A stretch of DNA of 64,000 nucleotides, taken from positions 355,793 to 419,792 of the forward strand of contig CAWEYS010000023.1 in NCBI GenBank assembly GCA_963813355.1. Direction: 5' to 3'. Source of the DNA: DATAGF01 sp963813355 (GTDB lineage Bacteria > Actinomycetota > Thermoleophilia > Miltoncostaeales > Miltoncostaeaceae). Numbering within the stretch: position 1 is the first letter of the stretch; each line of letters begins with the position of its first letter. This document shows positions 15,638 to 23,290 of this stretch, one piece after another. Position numbers and translations under genes: made by a program. A model generated the notes under the pieces. It had not been told where the DNA came from. It saw only the letters and a program-made list of their open reading frames with translations, and searched no databases.

Positions 15638-16325
15638 ATGGCAACACGGGGGCAGAGCGCGAGCTCACCGAGGTCGGCGACCTCGTGGTCCTCCCTGCGG
15701 GCCGTCTACCGGCTCGGCGAGCCCGGCGAGGAGCGCGAGGTCGAGGTCGGGCGCCGTCCTCATCGGCCGCTTCCCCGTGACGAACGCGCAGGCTGGCGGC
15801 CTTCGCCGACGACGCGGGCACGGCCCTCCGCGACGCCGGCCTCGGAGCGCGGCTGGCCGCGCCGCCACCTCGCCGACCACCCGGCGACGGGCGTCGACCT
15901 ACGACGAGGCGCGTCGCGTTCTGCGGCTGGGCCGCGGCGCGCGTCCGGGCGGCGGGTGCGCCTGCCCACGGGCGCCGAGTGGGAGGCCGCCGCGCGCGGC
16001 GACGACGGCCGGCCCTGGCCCTGGGGCGACGTCTTCGACCCCGACCGCTGCGCCTGCGCCGAGGGCAACGCGTGGACGACCGCCCCCGTCGACGCGCACC
16101 CGGCCGGCGCCTCGCCCTGCGGCGCCGAGCAGCTCGCGGGCAACGTCTGGGAATGGGTGGGCGACCCGCCCGACGAGGACGGCTGGCGCCGGGTGCGCGG
16201 CGGCTGCCACCTCGACCACGCCTGGGGCGTCAGGGCGAGCCGCAGCCTGCCGGCCGACCCCGCTGCGCGCCACCCACACCACCGGCTTCCGCATCGCACT
16301 GGACATCGACGAGGAGGTGCCATGA
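15638..16325 (+). pseudogene. Formylglycine-generating enzyme (FGE/SUMF1)-like protein, several frameshifts
   Basis: Pieces in different frames give an FGE-sulfatase domain: VLIGRFPVTNAQ near 15760, then from about 15955 VRLPTGAEWEAAARGDDGRP and WPWGDVFDPDRCACAEGNAW, then ELAGNVWEWVGDPP-like EQLAGNVWEWVGDPPDEDGW, and finally THTTGFRIALDIDEE. The family includes FGE, EgtB and accessory maturases. At least three frame changes are needed between 15650 and 16270. The final TGA overlaps the MIP18 gene start (ATGA). The catalytic Cys pair of true FGE is not evident, so the activity is open. Confidence 0.65.
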
Positions 16326-16688
16326 CCGCCCGCGAACGGGTGATCGACGCCCTGCGCGACGTCTACGACCCCTGCTGTGCCGACCGGGGGATCAGCGTCG
16401 TGGACATGGGCCTGGTGGAGGACGTGCGGGTGGACGGCTCGCACGTGCAGGTTGACATCGTGCTCACGACCGGCTGGTGCCCCTTCGTCGCCTCGATGTC
16501 GGACATGATCCCCGACGCGCCTGCGGGACCTCGACGGGGTCGAGAGCGTCGACGTCGAGGTGGTCTGGGACCCGGTGTGGACGACCGAGCGGCTGTCGCC
16601 CTAGGCCCGCGAGAAGCTCTCGATGCCCATGGAGGAGCTGCTGCCCTACCGGGAGCGGCGCCTCGCCCACGCCCGCGAAGGAGGCTGA
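16322..16688 (+). CDS. MIP18/PaaD-like (DUF59) iron-sulfur assembly protein, interrupted
   Basis: Starts ATGA-coupled to the FGE-like gene. RVIDALRDVYDPCCADRGIS, VVDMGLVEDVRVDG and VDIVLTTGWCPFVASMSDMI form the MIP18 core, with Cys in the TxxxCP motif. A one-base shift near 16515 leads to LRDLDGVESVDVEVVWDPVW. A TAG near 16601 then interrupts what reads as SP-(E)-AREKLSMP before the frame ends at 16688. One base would restore GAG. MIP18 proteins help insert Fe-S clusters. Here the target is probably an enzyme of the same cluster, which is inferred from context. Confidence 0.7.
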
Positions 16689-16690
16689 GC

Positions 16691-17743
16691 ATGGCGACGA
16701 CCGAGACCACCGCCGGAGCCGCGGGCGCGCGCGAGCGGAAGGTGCCGGCGTTCGTCTTCGACTGCGTCTGCCACATCTTCAACTTCGACAAGCGCAACGC
16801 CCTCGGCCCGCCCGGCGAGATGTTCGACGAGCACCTCTACGCATTCCACCAGTTCCTCACCAAGGCCGGCGAGCCCGTGCTCGGGCGCGACGAGTTCTTC
16901 AAGGAGTGGTCGGTCGACGAGATCTACGACATGGTCATCGAGGGCTCGGACACGGACATGATCGTGGCCCAGCCCCTGCCGCTGACCGACCTCTTCCACG
17001 ACGGGCTCTCGCCCGTGGGAGAAGTGCGCCGAGATGGCGGCCAAGCACCCGGACCGGGCCGTGTTCTGGGGCTCGGTGAACCCGCTCGAGGGCAAGAAGG
17101 CGCTCGACCTGATGACGCGCCAGGTCGAGGACCACGGCGCAAAGGCGTTCAAGTTCTACAACGTCCGCTACGACTACGGTCAGCCCTTCCCGTGGCGCAT
17201 GGACGACCCGCGCATCGCGTTCCCGGTCTTCGAGCACGCGCAGAAGCTCGGGGTGAACCTGATCGGCGTCCACAAGGGCGTGCCCGCTCGGGCCGCAGCC
17301 GATCGAGCACACGCGCACCTTCGACATGGACGGGGCGGCCGCCAACTTCCCCGACATCAACTTCGTGATCTTCCACGTCGGGCTGCCCTGGCTCGACGAG
17401 GTGCTGTGGCAGATCGTGCGCTTCCCGAACCTCTACGCGTCGATCGCCGCGACGGTGAACTTCATCTCGCGCCACCCGCGCGTCTTCGCCGAGACGCTCG
17501 GGAAGATGCTGTGGTGGTGCGGCGAGGACAAGATCATCTACGGCGGCGAGTCGCCGATCTGGCACCCGCAGTGGGCGCTCGAGGCGTTCTGGAACTTCGA
17601 GCTGCCGACCGACATCGTCGAGGACTACGGCTACCCGCCGCTCACCGAGCAGGCCAAGCGCAAGATCCTCGGCGGGCAACCTCGCGCGCCTGCACGGGAT
17701 CGACCTCGAGGCCAAGGCGGCGGAGCTCGGCGCGCCGCTCTGA
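16691..17743 (+). CDS. Amidohydrolase family (amidohydrolase-2) protein, three frameshifts
   Basis: A metal-dependent hydrolase of the aminocarboxymuconate-semialdehyde decarboxylase/amidohydrolase-2 type. The reconstructed chain of about 350 residues reads FVFDCVCHIFNFDKRNALGP, SDTDMIVAQPLPLTDLFHDG, GAKAFKFYNVRYDYGQPFPW, NFVIFHVGLPWLDEVLW and WWCGEDKIIYGGESPIWHP. The N-terminal metal site is CVCH rather than the usual DxHxH, which is odd. Shifts are required near 17018, 17288 and 17680. It starts 2 bases after the MIP18 frame, so FGE-like, MIP18 and hydrolase form one unit. Substrate unknown. Confidence 0.75.
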
Positions 17744-17811
17744 GGCAGGCAGGCCGCGGACCCCGGGCTGGTCGGATCTCACGCCCGGGGCCCCGCGGCC
17801 GTTCTCCAGGC

Positions 17812-18309
17812 ATGACATCCACACTCACCACCCCACTGCTCTACGCCGTCGTCCCCTCCCCCGTCGGCCCGCTGCTCCTGAGCGGCGACGAGGACGCCCT
17901 GACGGGCCTCCGGTTCGCCGACGCGCCCTCGCCCGGGTCGCGATCGCACTGGCGGCGCGACGACGCGCGCTTCCGCGACGAGGCCGGCCAGCTCGCCGAG
18001 TACTTCGCCGGCGAGCGGACCGGCTTCGACATCCCCATGCGCCTCGAGGGAGCCGCCTTCGACCGGCGCGTCTGGGACGCGCTGCGCGCCATCCCCCACG
18101 GCACCACCACGACCTACGGGGCGCTGGCCGCGCTGATCGGCCAGCCCGGCCAGGCGCGCGCCGTCGGCTCCGCCAACGCCCGCAACCCGGTCTCGATCGT
18201 GGTGCCGTGCCACCGGGTGATCGGCGCCGGAGGAAAGCTCGTCGGCTATGGCGGCGGCCTGGAGCGCAAGCGCGCCCTGCTCGCCCACGAGGGGGCCATA
18301 CTGGTCTAG
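17812..18309 (+). CDS. ogt: Methylated-DNA--[protein]-cysteine S-methyltransferase
   Basis: A 165-residue O6-alkylguanine-DNA alkyltransferase. The N-terminal ribonuclease-like domain is short. The C-terminal domain carries the helix-turn-helix TTTTYGALAALIGQPGQARAVG, the arginine-finger segment, and the acceptor-Cys motif IVVPCHRVIGAGGKLVGYGG. Length and motifs are complete. It repairs O6-methylguanine by irreversible transfer to the Cys. ATG 17812 is the only good start. Confidence 0.95.
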   Translation: MTSTLTTPLLYAVVPSPVGPLLLSGDEDALTGLRFADAPSPGSRSHWRRDDARFRDEAGQLAEYFAGERTGFDIPMRLEGAAFDRRVWDALRAIPHGTTTTYGALAALIGQPGQARAVGSANARNPVSIVVPCHRVIGAGGKLVGYGGGLERKRALLAHEGAILV

Positions 18310-18384
18310 CCGTCGACCGGCGCGTGTCATCGCCGCCCGTTGGGGGAACACACCCGGTGGCAAACGAGGCAAGCGGGGTGGCAC

Positions 18385-18507
18385 ATGGAGATCGTCCTCA
18401 TCGTCCTGGTGATCCTGGTGGTGCTGGCGGTCGTCGGAGTCGTGGTGCAGCGCCGCCGCCGCTCGGGCGGGGTCGTGGCGACGCGCGGCCGCCGCAAGCG
18501 GTCATGA
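18385..18507 (+). CDS. Small single-pass membrane protein (40 aa)
   Basis: A 40-residue ORF, MEIVLIVLVILVVLAVVGVV followed by a strongly basic tail VQRRRRSGGVVATRGRRKRS. One transmembrane helix with a positive cytoplasmic end is evident. Its TGA overlaps the PRC-barrel gene ATG (ATGA), so it is the first gene of a three-gene coupled unit. Such mini-proteins often act as membrane anchors or are purely structural. The function is unknown. Confidence 0.7.
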   Translation: MEIVLIVLVILVVLAVVGVVVQRRRRSGGVVATRGRRKRS

Positions 18508-19085
18508 GCGTCCTCATGCGGGCCCGCGAGATCGGCGGGCGGCCGGTCGTGACGCTCGACACCGCCGAGGACGTCGCTGAGGTGAAGGACGTGCTGTTCT
18601 CGTACGCCTCGACCTCGGTCGTCGGCTTCACCCTCAACAAGCGCGGCTTCCTCGGCTCGCCGATGAAGGAGCACCTGCCGTGGTCGCGGGTCTCGGCGCT
18701 CGGGCGCGACGCCGTGATGATCGAGAGCCGGGCCGAGCTCGGCGCCGGCGACGCGGCCATGGAGGACGCGGCGGCGTCCGGCGAGCGCGACGTCATCGGG
18801 GCGACGGTGATGACCGACGGCGGGACGCGGCTCGGCAGCGTGGAGGACGTGATCGTGAAGGTCGGCGACGGCACCGCCCGCGTGGTGGGTTTCGAGGTCC
18901 ACGGGCCGCAGGTCGAACGCGACCGCGCCGCAGCCACCCTGCTGCTCCCGGTCGACGACACGCTGGCCGTGTCGGGCGAGACGCTGATGGTGCCGGCCGC
19001 CGCCGAGGAGTTCGTGCGCGACGACCTGTCGGGCTTCGGGAGCGCGGTCGACGAGTTCCGCCGGCGTCTCGGGTCGGGACGATGA
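18504..19085 (+). CDS. PRC-barrel domain protein 1
   Basis: A 193-residue protein with two PRC-barrel-like halves. The first (about 1-90) has PVVTLDTAEDVAEVKDVLFS and VVGFTLNKRGFLGSPMKEHL. The second (about 95-175) has IGATVMTDGGTRLGSVEDVI and ARVVGFEVHGP. PRC-barrels are small beta domains used in photosynthetic reaction centres and RimM, and often occur in stand-alone actinobacterial proteins of unknown role. It is ATGA-coupled to genes on both sides. Confidence 0.85.
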   Translation: MSVLMRAREIGGRPVVTLDTAEDVAEVKDVLFSYASTSVVGFTLNKRGFLGSPMKEHLPWSRVSALGRDAVMIESRAELGAGDAAMEDAAASGERDVIGATVMTDGGTRLGSVEDVIVKVGDGTARVVGFEVHGPQVERDRAAATLLLPVDDTLAVSGETLMVPAAAEEFVRDDLSGFGSAVDEFRRRLGSGR

Positions 19086-19540
19086 GGCTGAGCGAAGCAG
19101 ACGGCCGGCCGGTGATCAGCCGCTCGAGCGCGGAGACCCTGGGCGAGCTGAAGCACGTGGTCGTGGACGTCGCCGACCGGCGCATCGCCGCTCTGCACGT
19201 GGCCGGCCGCAGGCGCAACGCGCGGATGGTCGACTGGTCGTCGATCGTGGGCTTCGGCCCGGACGGCATCGTCGTGGAGGACGAGGCGGCGAGCCGTCCC
19301 CCGGCGACCGACGCCGAGGGGGCGGTCGCCTCCGGCAAGCTCGACCTCGACGGGCGGCTGGTGCTGAGCGACGGCGGCGACTCGCTCGGGGTCCTGACCG
19401 ACGTCGTCTTCGACGAGGGCACCGGCCGCCTGGAGGCGCTGGCGACCGGCGACGTCGAGCACGACGCCGACCGCCTGCGGGCGATCGGGCCCTACTGCGT
19501 CATCGTGACGGCGGCCCCGGAGGCCTCAGCCGAGCTATGA
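19082..19540 (+). CDS. PRC-barrel domain protein 2
   Basis: A 152-residue paralogue of the preceding protein. The first half reads MRLSEADGRPVISRSSAETL and HVVVDVADRRIAALHVAG; the second has VLSDGGDSLGVLTDVVFDEG. The second domain ends in a probable loop rather than a full barrel. It begins ATGA-coupled and its last six bases overlap the convergent rodZ-like gene. It probably acts with PRC protein 1 and the small membrane peptide, though the shared job is not visible. Confidence 0.8.
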   Translation: MRLSEADGRPVISRSSAETLGELKHVVVDVADRRIAALHVAGRRRNARMVDWSSIVGFGPDGIVVEDEAASRPPATDAEGAVASGKLDLDGRLVLSDGGDSLGVLTDVVFDEGTGRLEALATGDVEHDADRLRAIGPYCVIVTAAPEASAEL

Positions 19541-19942
19541 GGGCCAGCTCAGGACGCCGGCCCACAGCAGGAGGGCGACGGCGGCGACGGCGATGAGCAG
19601 GACGGCCAGCACCCACCGCCACCGGGACGACCGGGTGCCGACCCCTCGCGCCGTGGCGCGGGTCGCGGGCACGTGCACGGTCCGAGGGCGCACGGCCCCG
19701 ACGGCGCCCTCGGACGGGAGCGTGCGCTCGGGCCCCTCGACCTGCACGCCCAGGTGGGCGGCGTAGGCCCGCACGAAGCCGTTGACGTAGGCGGGGTCGG
19801 GGAGCGACTCGAAGCGGTCGTCCTCGATCGCCACGAGATAGCGCTCCCGGATGCGCGTGGCCGCGGCGCACTCGGAGAGGTCGAGGCCCTGCCGCATGCG
19901 GGCCTCGCGGAGGCGTGCCCCGATGGGACGATGATCGTCCAC
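19535..19942 (-). CDS. RodZ-like helix-turn-helix membrane protein
   Basis: A 135-residue protein. The N-terminal Cro/CI-type HTH of the RodZ kind spans about residues 5-75: IGARLREARMRQGLDLSECA, IRERYLVAIEDDRFESLPD and AYVNGFVRAYAAHLGV. A Pro/Arg linker follows, then one transmembrane helix WVLAVLLIAVAAVALLLWAG at the end. The periplasmic RodZ domain is absent. RodZ links MreB to the cell wall machinery. This short form may be a cytoskeletal or regulatory relative. Confidence 0.8.
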   Translation of the reverse strand: MDDHRPIGARLREARMRQGLDLSECAAATRIRERYLVAIEDDRFESLPDPAYVNGFVRAYAAHLGVQVEGPERTLPSEGAVGAVRPRTVHVPATRATARGVGTRSSRWRWVLAVLLIAVAAVALLLWAGVLSWPS

Positions 19943-19980
19943 GGCGGCAGCCTACGCATCCGTCATGCTGTGCGACACGG

Positions 19981-20595
19981 GTGAGCGACGGCGACGACCA
20001 CTACCGGGCGCTGGAAGTCGCCCCGCAGGCCACCACGCAGGAGATCCACGCCGCGTGGCGGTTCTTGCTGGTCGCCTTCCACCCGGACCGGTTCCGCGAC
20101 CCCGGCCAGAGGCGGCGCGCCGAGGAGATCACCAAGCGCGCCAACGCCGCGTGGCAGGTCCTCGGCGATCCCGAGCGGCGCCGGCGGTACGACCGGGGCC
20201 GCCGGGACGGGCGCCGGGCCGTCGCCGCCCCGCCGCCCCCGGTGCAGCGCGAGCTGCCGTGCCCCTCCTGCGCCACGCGCAGCCGCGTCCCCGACGCCGG
20301 CGGCCGGGTGGTGCGGATGGCGTGCCCGGCCTGCCGCGAGGAGTTCTCAGCGATGATCGGCGCGCGCTGCGTGGGCCGCCCGATCCTCGAGAAGCGCTGG
20401 CTGGGCCTGCGCTATTCCGCAGTCTTCGCCGACCATGACGGGGACCGCACCAGCGTGAGCTTCCGGCACCTGCCGAAGGAGCTCGCGCTGTCGGAGGGCG
20501 AGACGATGTCGGTGGTCTTCCACCCGCGCCGGGCGCGCCCGGTCTACGCCATCGTCCACGGCGAGGATCTCGACGTCGGCTGGAGGGTGGGCTAG
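19981..20595 (+). CDS. DnaJ-domain protein with zinc-ribbon
   Basis: A 204-residue J-domain protein with a GTG start at 19981. The J domain (residues 5-62) has DDHYRALEVAPQATTQEIHA and the essential HPD in VAFHPDRFRDPG, so it should stimulate an Hsp70 ATPase. After a Pro/Ala linker comes a CPSC/CPAC zinc ribbon (about 92-120) and a C-terminal beta-rich domain VSFRHLPKELALSEGETMSV. It lacks the G/F region of true DnaJ. The gene overlaps the convergent PilZ gene by four bases. Confidence 0.85.
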   Translation: MSDGDDHYRALEVAPQATTQEIHAAWRFLLVAFHPDRFRDPGQRRRAEEITKRANAAWQVLGDPERRRRYDRGRRDGRRAVAAPPPPVQRELPCPSCATRSRVPDAGGRVVRMACPACREEFSAMIGARCVGRPILEKRWLGLRYSAVFADHDGDRTSVSFRHLPKELALSEGETMSVVFHPRRARPVYAIVHGEDLDVGWRVG

Positions 20596-20948
20596 GACGC
20601 CTCCGGTTCCGGCGGCCCGGTCAGGCGCGTCTCGAAGAACGCCTTGATCGCCTCCCGGCCGCCCCCGGTCGCCGCCTCGGCGAACCGGGCCGCCAGCGCC
20701 GACGGCGCGCGCTCGTCGTGGCGCACCACCTCCGCGTCGAGGGCGTGCCAGCCGATCTCCGCGAGCTCGATCTCGATCCTCACCTGGCGGGCGGTCGGGA
20801 AGTCGGTGCCGGCCAGCAGCACGCCGCCCTCGCTGAGGTTCACGCTCTGCGCCTCGACCACCGCGCCGTCGACGATCACGCGGGCCGGCAGCTCGGCCGG
20901 CGCGCGCGCGTGGGCGCGCCGCTCGTCCTGCGGGGCCGGATCGCCCAT
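20592..20948 (-). CDS. PilZ domain protein (c-di-GMP receptor candidate)
   Basis: A 118-residue single PilZ domain. The c-di-GMP binding RxxxR is visible in ERRAHARAPAELP near residue 10, and the [DN]xSxxG motif is NLSEGGVLL near residue 38. The rest is a beta-barrel with VRIEIELAEIGWHALDAEVV. Both ligand motifs are present, so binding is likely. The output partner is unknown. With the RsiG-like protein at 29550 this is the second c-di-GMP-linked protein in the window. Confidence 0.88.
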   Translation of the reverse strand: MGDPAPQDERRAHARAPAELPARVIVDGAVVEAQSVNLSEGGVLLAGTDFPTARQVRIEIELAEIGWHALDAEVVRHDERAPSALAARFAEAATGGGREAIKAFFETRLTGPPEPEAS

Positions 20949-20985
20949 CTCCCCCTCCCTCCGTCCGCCCTCCGGCCCCGCAACC

Positions 20986-21387
20986 CTACCGATCGAGCGG
21001 AAGCCCCCGCTCGTAGATGATCCGGTCGGCCCCGGGGCCGAGGTACCCGGGCGCCGGCGTGCCGACGAAGCCCAGGCGCTCGTGAAAGCGCCGCGACGCC
21101 GCCCGGTCGGGCGCCGCGAGGGCGCGCACCCGGCGGCAGCCGCGCTGGACGGCCCGGTCGCAGAACTCGCGGTAGAGGCGCTCGCCGGCGCCGGCGCCCC
21201 GCCACGCGGGCGCGACGACGTGCATGTGGACGTAGGCGAGGTCCGGCTCGGCCTCGCTCACCAGCCCCAGCAGGAATCCGACGGGCTCGCCCGCGGCGTC
21301 CTCCAGCCACACGCCCGAGGGCCCGAGCTGCTCGAAGAAGAGCCGATGCATCACCAGCCCGACCGGGTGGCCGAACCAGTCGTCCAC
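20986..21387 (-). CDS. GNAT family N-acetyltransferase
   Basis: A 133-residue GNAT domain. The acetyl-CoA motif is VVAPAWRGAGAGERLYREF, and the C-terminal beta strand region is RRFHERLGFVGTPAPGYLG. The start is uncertain. Translation upstream of the GTG at 21387 gives RALRGSDFARARAVVDDWFG, which matches a normal GNAT N-terminus, but contains no ATG or GTG before the ferritin gene. A rare start codon or an upstream indel is possible. The substrate is not identifiable. Confidence 0.8.
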   Translation of the reverse strand: MDDWFGHPVGLVMHRLFFEQLGPSGVWLEDAAGEPVGFLLGLVSEAEPDLAYVHMHVVAPAWRGAGAGERLYREFCDRAVQRGCRRVRALAAPDRAASRRFHERLGFVGTPAPGYLGPGADRIIYERGLPLDR

Positions 21388-21454
21388 GACCGCCCGCGCC
21401 CGCGCGAAGTCCGAGCCCCGCAGCGCCCGCGCCCTCAGAGCGCGCGCGGCGTCG

Positions 21455-21961
21455 CTAGCCGTCCCCGTCCCGTCCCGGGGAGGAGCGTGCGACGTACTCC
21501 TCGACCAGCAGCAGGTTGGTGTCGCCGGCCCGGCGCACGACCTGGAGCAGCTCGGACATGGTCTTGACCTCCTCGACCTGCTCGGTCACGAACCACTGGA
21601 GGAAGACCTGTGTGGCGTGGTCGTTCTTCTCCCTCGCGAGATCCATCGCCGCGTCGATGTGGGCCGTGACCGAGTTCTCCCAGTCCAGGCTCAGGCCCAC
21701 CGCCTCCTCGGCGCTCTCGAACGTCGCCTTGGGCGCGTTCAGGCTCGGGATCGCCACGGCCCCGCCCACGTCCTGGATGAAGGTCAGGAACTTCATCGCG
21801 TGATCGTGCTCCTCGGCGGCCTGGTTCGCGAAGAACCGGGTCAGCTCGGGCAGCCCCTCCGCGTCGAACCAGCTCGAGACCTCGAGGTACTGCAGGTGGG
21901 CCTCGAACTCGCGTCCCATCTGGGCGTTCAGGGCGTCGACGACGACGGTCTCGACGGGCAT
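21455..21961 (-). CDS. ftn: Ferritin
   Basis: A 168-residue ferritin of the non-haem bacterial type. Iron ligands of the ferroxidase site are in REFEAHLQYLEVSSWF (Glu), AAEEHDHAMKFLTFIQDVGG (Glu, His) and LQWFVTEQVEEVKTMSELL (Glu pairs). It stores iron as a 24-mer cage and oxidises Fe(II). ATG 21961 follows CCGGAGGAG. It stands alone, with the GNAT gene downstream. No Fur-box is evident upstream. Confidence 0.93.
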   Translation of the reverse strand: MPVETVVVDALNAQMGREFEAHLQYLEVSSWFDAEGLPELTRFFANQAAEEHDHAMKFLTFIQDVGGAVAIPSLNAPKATFESAEEAVGLSLDWENSVTAHIDAAMDLAREKNDHATQVFLQWFVTEQVEEVKTMSELLQVVRRAGDTNLLLVEEYVARSSPGRDGDG

Positions 21962-22076
21962 TCGCGGCTCCTCCGGACGACGGAGACGCCAGTCTAGCGA
22001 CGCCCCCTCGGCCGGGGAGTGCAGGCGCCGGGGGCGGCAGCTAGGGTCCGCGCGTCCTCGCCGAAGGAGACCTCCC

Positions 22077-22982
22077 ATGCCGCCCGTCCGCCGCCCGCTC
22101 GCGGGGATCGCCGCCCTCGGCGCCGCTGCGCTCATCGCCGGCTGCGGCGGGGGCTCCGACTCGTCGAGCGCCGACGACTTCCGGCAGGAGGCCGACGAGA
22201 TCTGCGCCGACGCGAACTCGCGCCTCGACACGCTCACCGAGCCGACCTCCGGGGCCGCGGTGCTGCCCTTCCTCGAGGAGGGGCTGACGATCCAGGCCGA
22301 GGAGCTGGAGCGCATCCGGGCGCTCGACCCGCCGGACGACCTCCAGCCGGCCTTCGACGAGGCGACCGACCTCCTGCAGCAGCGCCAGGAGGCCATCCAG
22401 CAGGCGGCCGACCGCATCGAGGCGGGCGAGGACCCGGAGGCGGTCATCCAGGAGGCGAGCCCGGAGATCACGCGCCTGCGCGACGAGGCGCGGGCCAAGG
22501 CGAACGAGCTGGACCTCACGGTCTGCGGCGCCGACGACGACGGGGCGGCCACCGCGGGGACGGCGACCACGGCGCCCGCGACGACGGCCGGGACGGCGGG
22601 CGGCGGGGCGACGGAGACCGCGGCGACCGGGGCGGCCGCTCAGCTCGCCGCCGACCGCCAGCAGGCGATCACCGCGCTCACGGGGGTCCTCCAGGCCTTC
22701 TCGGGCGCGACCAGCGTCGAGGACCTCCAGGCGGCAGCTCCCGAGGCGCGAGCGAGCCTCGACGAGCTCGACGCGGCGCTCCAGAGCATCGAGGGCTACA
22801 CCCTCGACAATGCCGCGCTCGAGCGCCAACGCCAGAGGCTGGCCGAGGCGGGAGGACAGGCGAGCGAGGTCCTGGGGAGGTTCGTCGATGCCGCCGAGTC
22901 GGGTGACCCCGAGTCGCTCCAGAGCCTGGTGCCTGAGCTGACGCAGGCCGCGTCGGAGCTCCAGCAGGCCGCGACCCCCTGA
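22077..22982 (+). CDS. Helical lipoprotein of unknown function
   Basis: A 301-residue exported protein. The signal peptide has a basic n-region and ends in a lipobox LIAGC with Cys at about residue 22. The mature part is two long helical segments (about 30-150 and 195-300) rich in Ala, Glu and Gln, which look like four-helix or coiled-coil pieces. They are joined by a Thr/Ala/Gly linker (TAGTATTAPATTAGTAGGGA). Start and ribosome site (AAGGAGA) are clear. I do not recognise a family. Confidence 0.8.
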   Translation: MPPVRRPLAGIAALGAAALIAGCGGGSDSSSADDFRQEADEICADANSRLDTLTEPTSGAAVLPFLEEGLTIQAEELERIRALDPPDDLQPAFDEATDLLQQRQEAIQQAADRIEAGEDPEAVIQEASPEITRLRDEARAKANELDLTVCGADDDGAATAGTATTAPATTAGTAGGGATETAATGAAAQLAADRQQAITALTGVLQAFSGATSVEDLQAAAPEARASLDELDAALQSIEGYTLDNAALERQRQRLAEAGGQASEVLGRFVDAAESGDPESLQSLVPELTQAASELQQAATP

Positions 22983-22992
22983 GGCCCGCGGG

Positions 22993-23247
22993 CTAGCGCC
23001 GGCGGCGGCCCGCCCGCCGGCGCGCGCGCTCGGAGCGCGTGGCGCCGACGATCGCGGCCGTCGCCAGGATCCCCCAGAAGACCCCGTACGTGAGCCCCCG
23101 CCACACCGGCTGGTTCAGCAGGAACACGTGCGCCGCCCAGAGCAGCAGCACCGCGAGGGGCGCGACGATCGCGACCTGGACGCCGACGTGGAGATCCTCC
23201 CAGCGCCGCAGCCAGGCGGGTGGCTCGGATCGCCGGGTCGTGCTCAC
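22993..23247 (-). CDS. Small membrane protein (84 aa)
   Basis: An 84-residue protein with two transmembrane helices, VAIVAPLAVLLLWAAHVFLL and TYGVFWGILATAAIVGAT, and a strongly basic C-terminus. It lies between the lipoprotein and the M32 peptidase, on the opposite strand to both. No family is recognised. Confidence 0.65.
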   Translation of the reverse strand: MSTTRRSEPPAWLRRWEDLHVGVQVAIVAPLAVLLLWAAHVFLLNQPVWRGLTYGVFWGILATAAIVGATRSERARRRAGRRRR

Positions 23248-23290
23248 CGGATCCAGGATACGCCGACCCGCTCGCCACTAGGATGGCCCC

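Noticed and set aside
14507..17368. A plus-strand frame of 953 residues from the membrane protein into the amidohydrolase
   Set aside because: It joins unrelated frames after frameshifts. Real domains change frame at 15088, 16515 and elsewhere.
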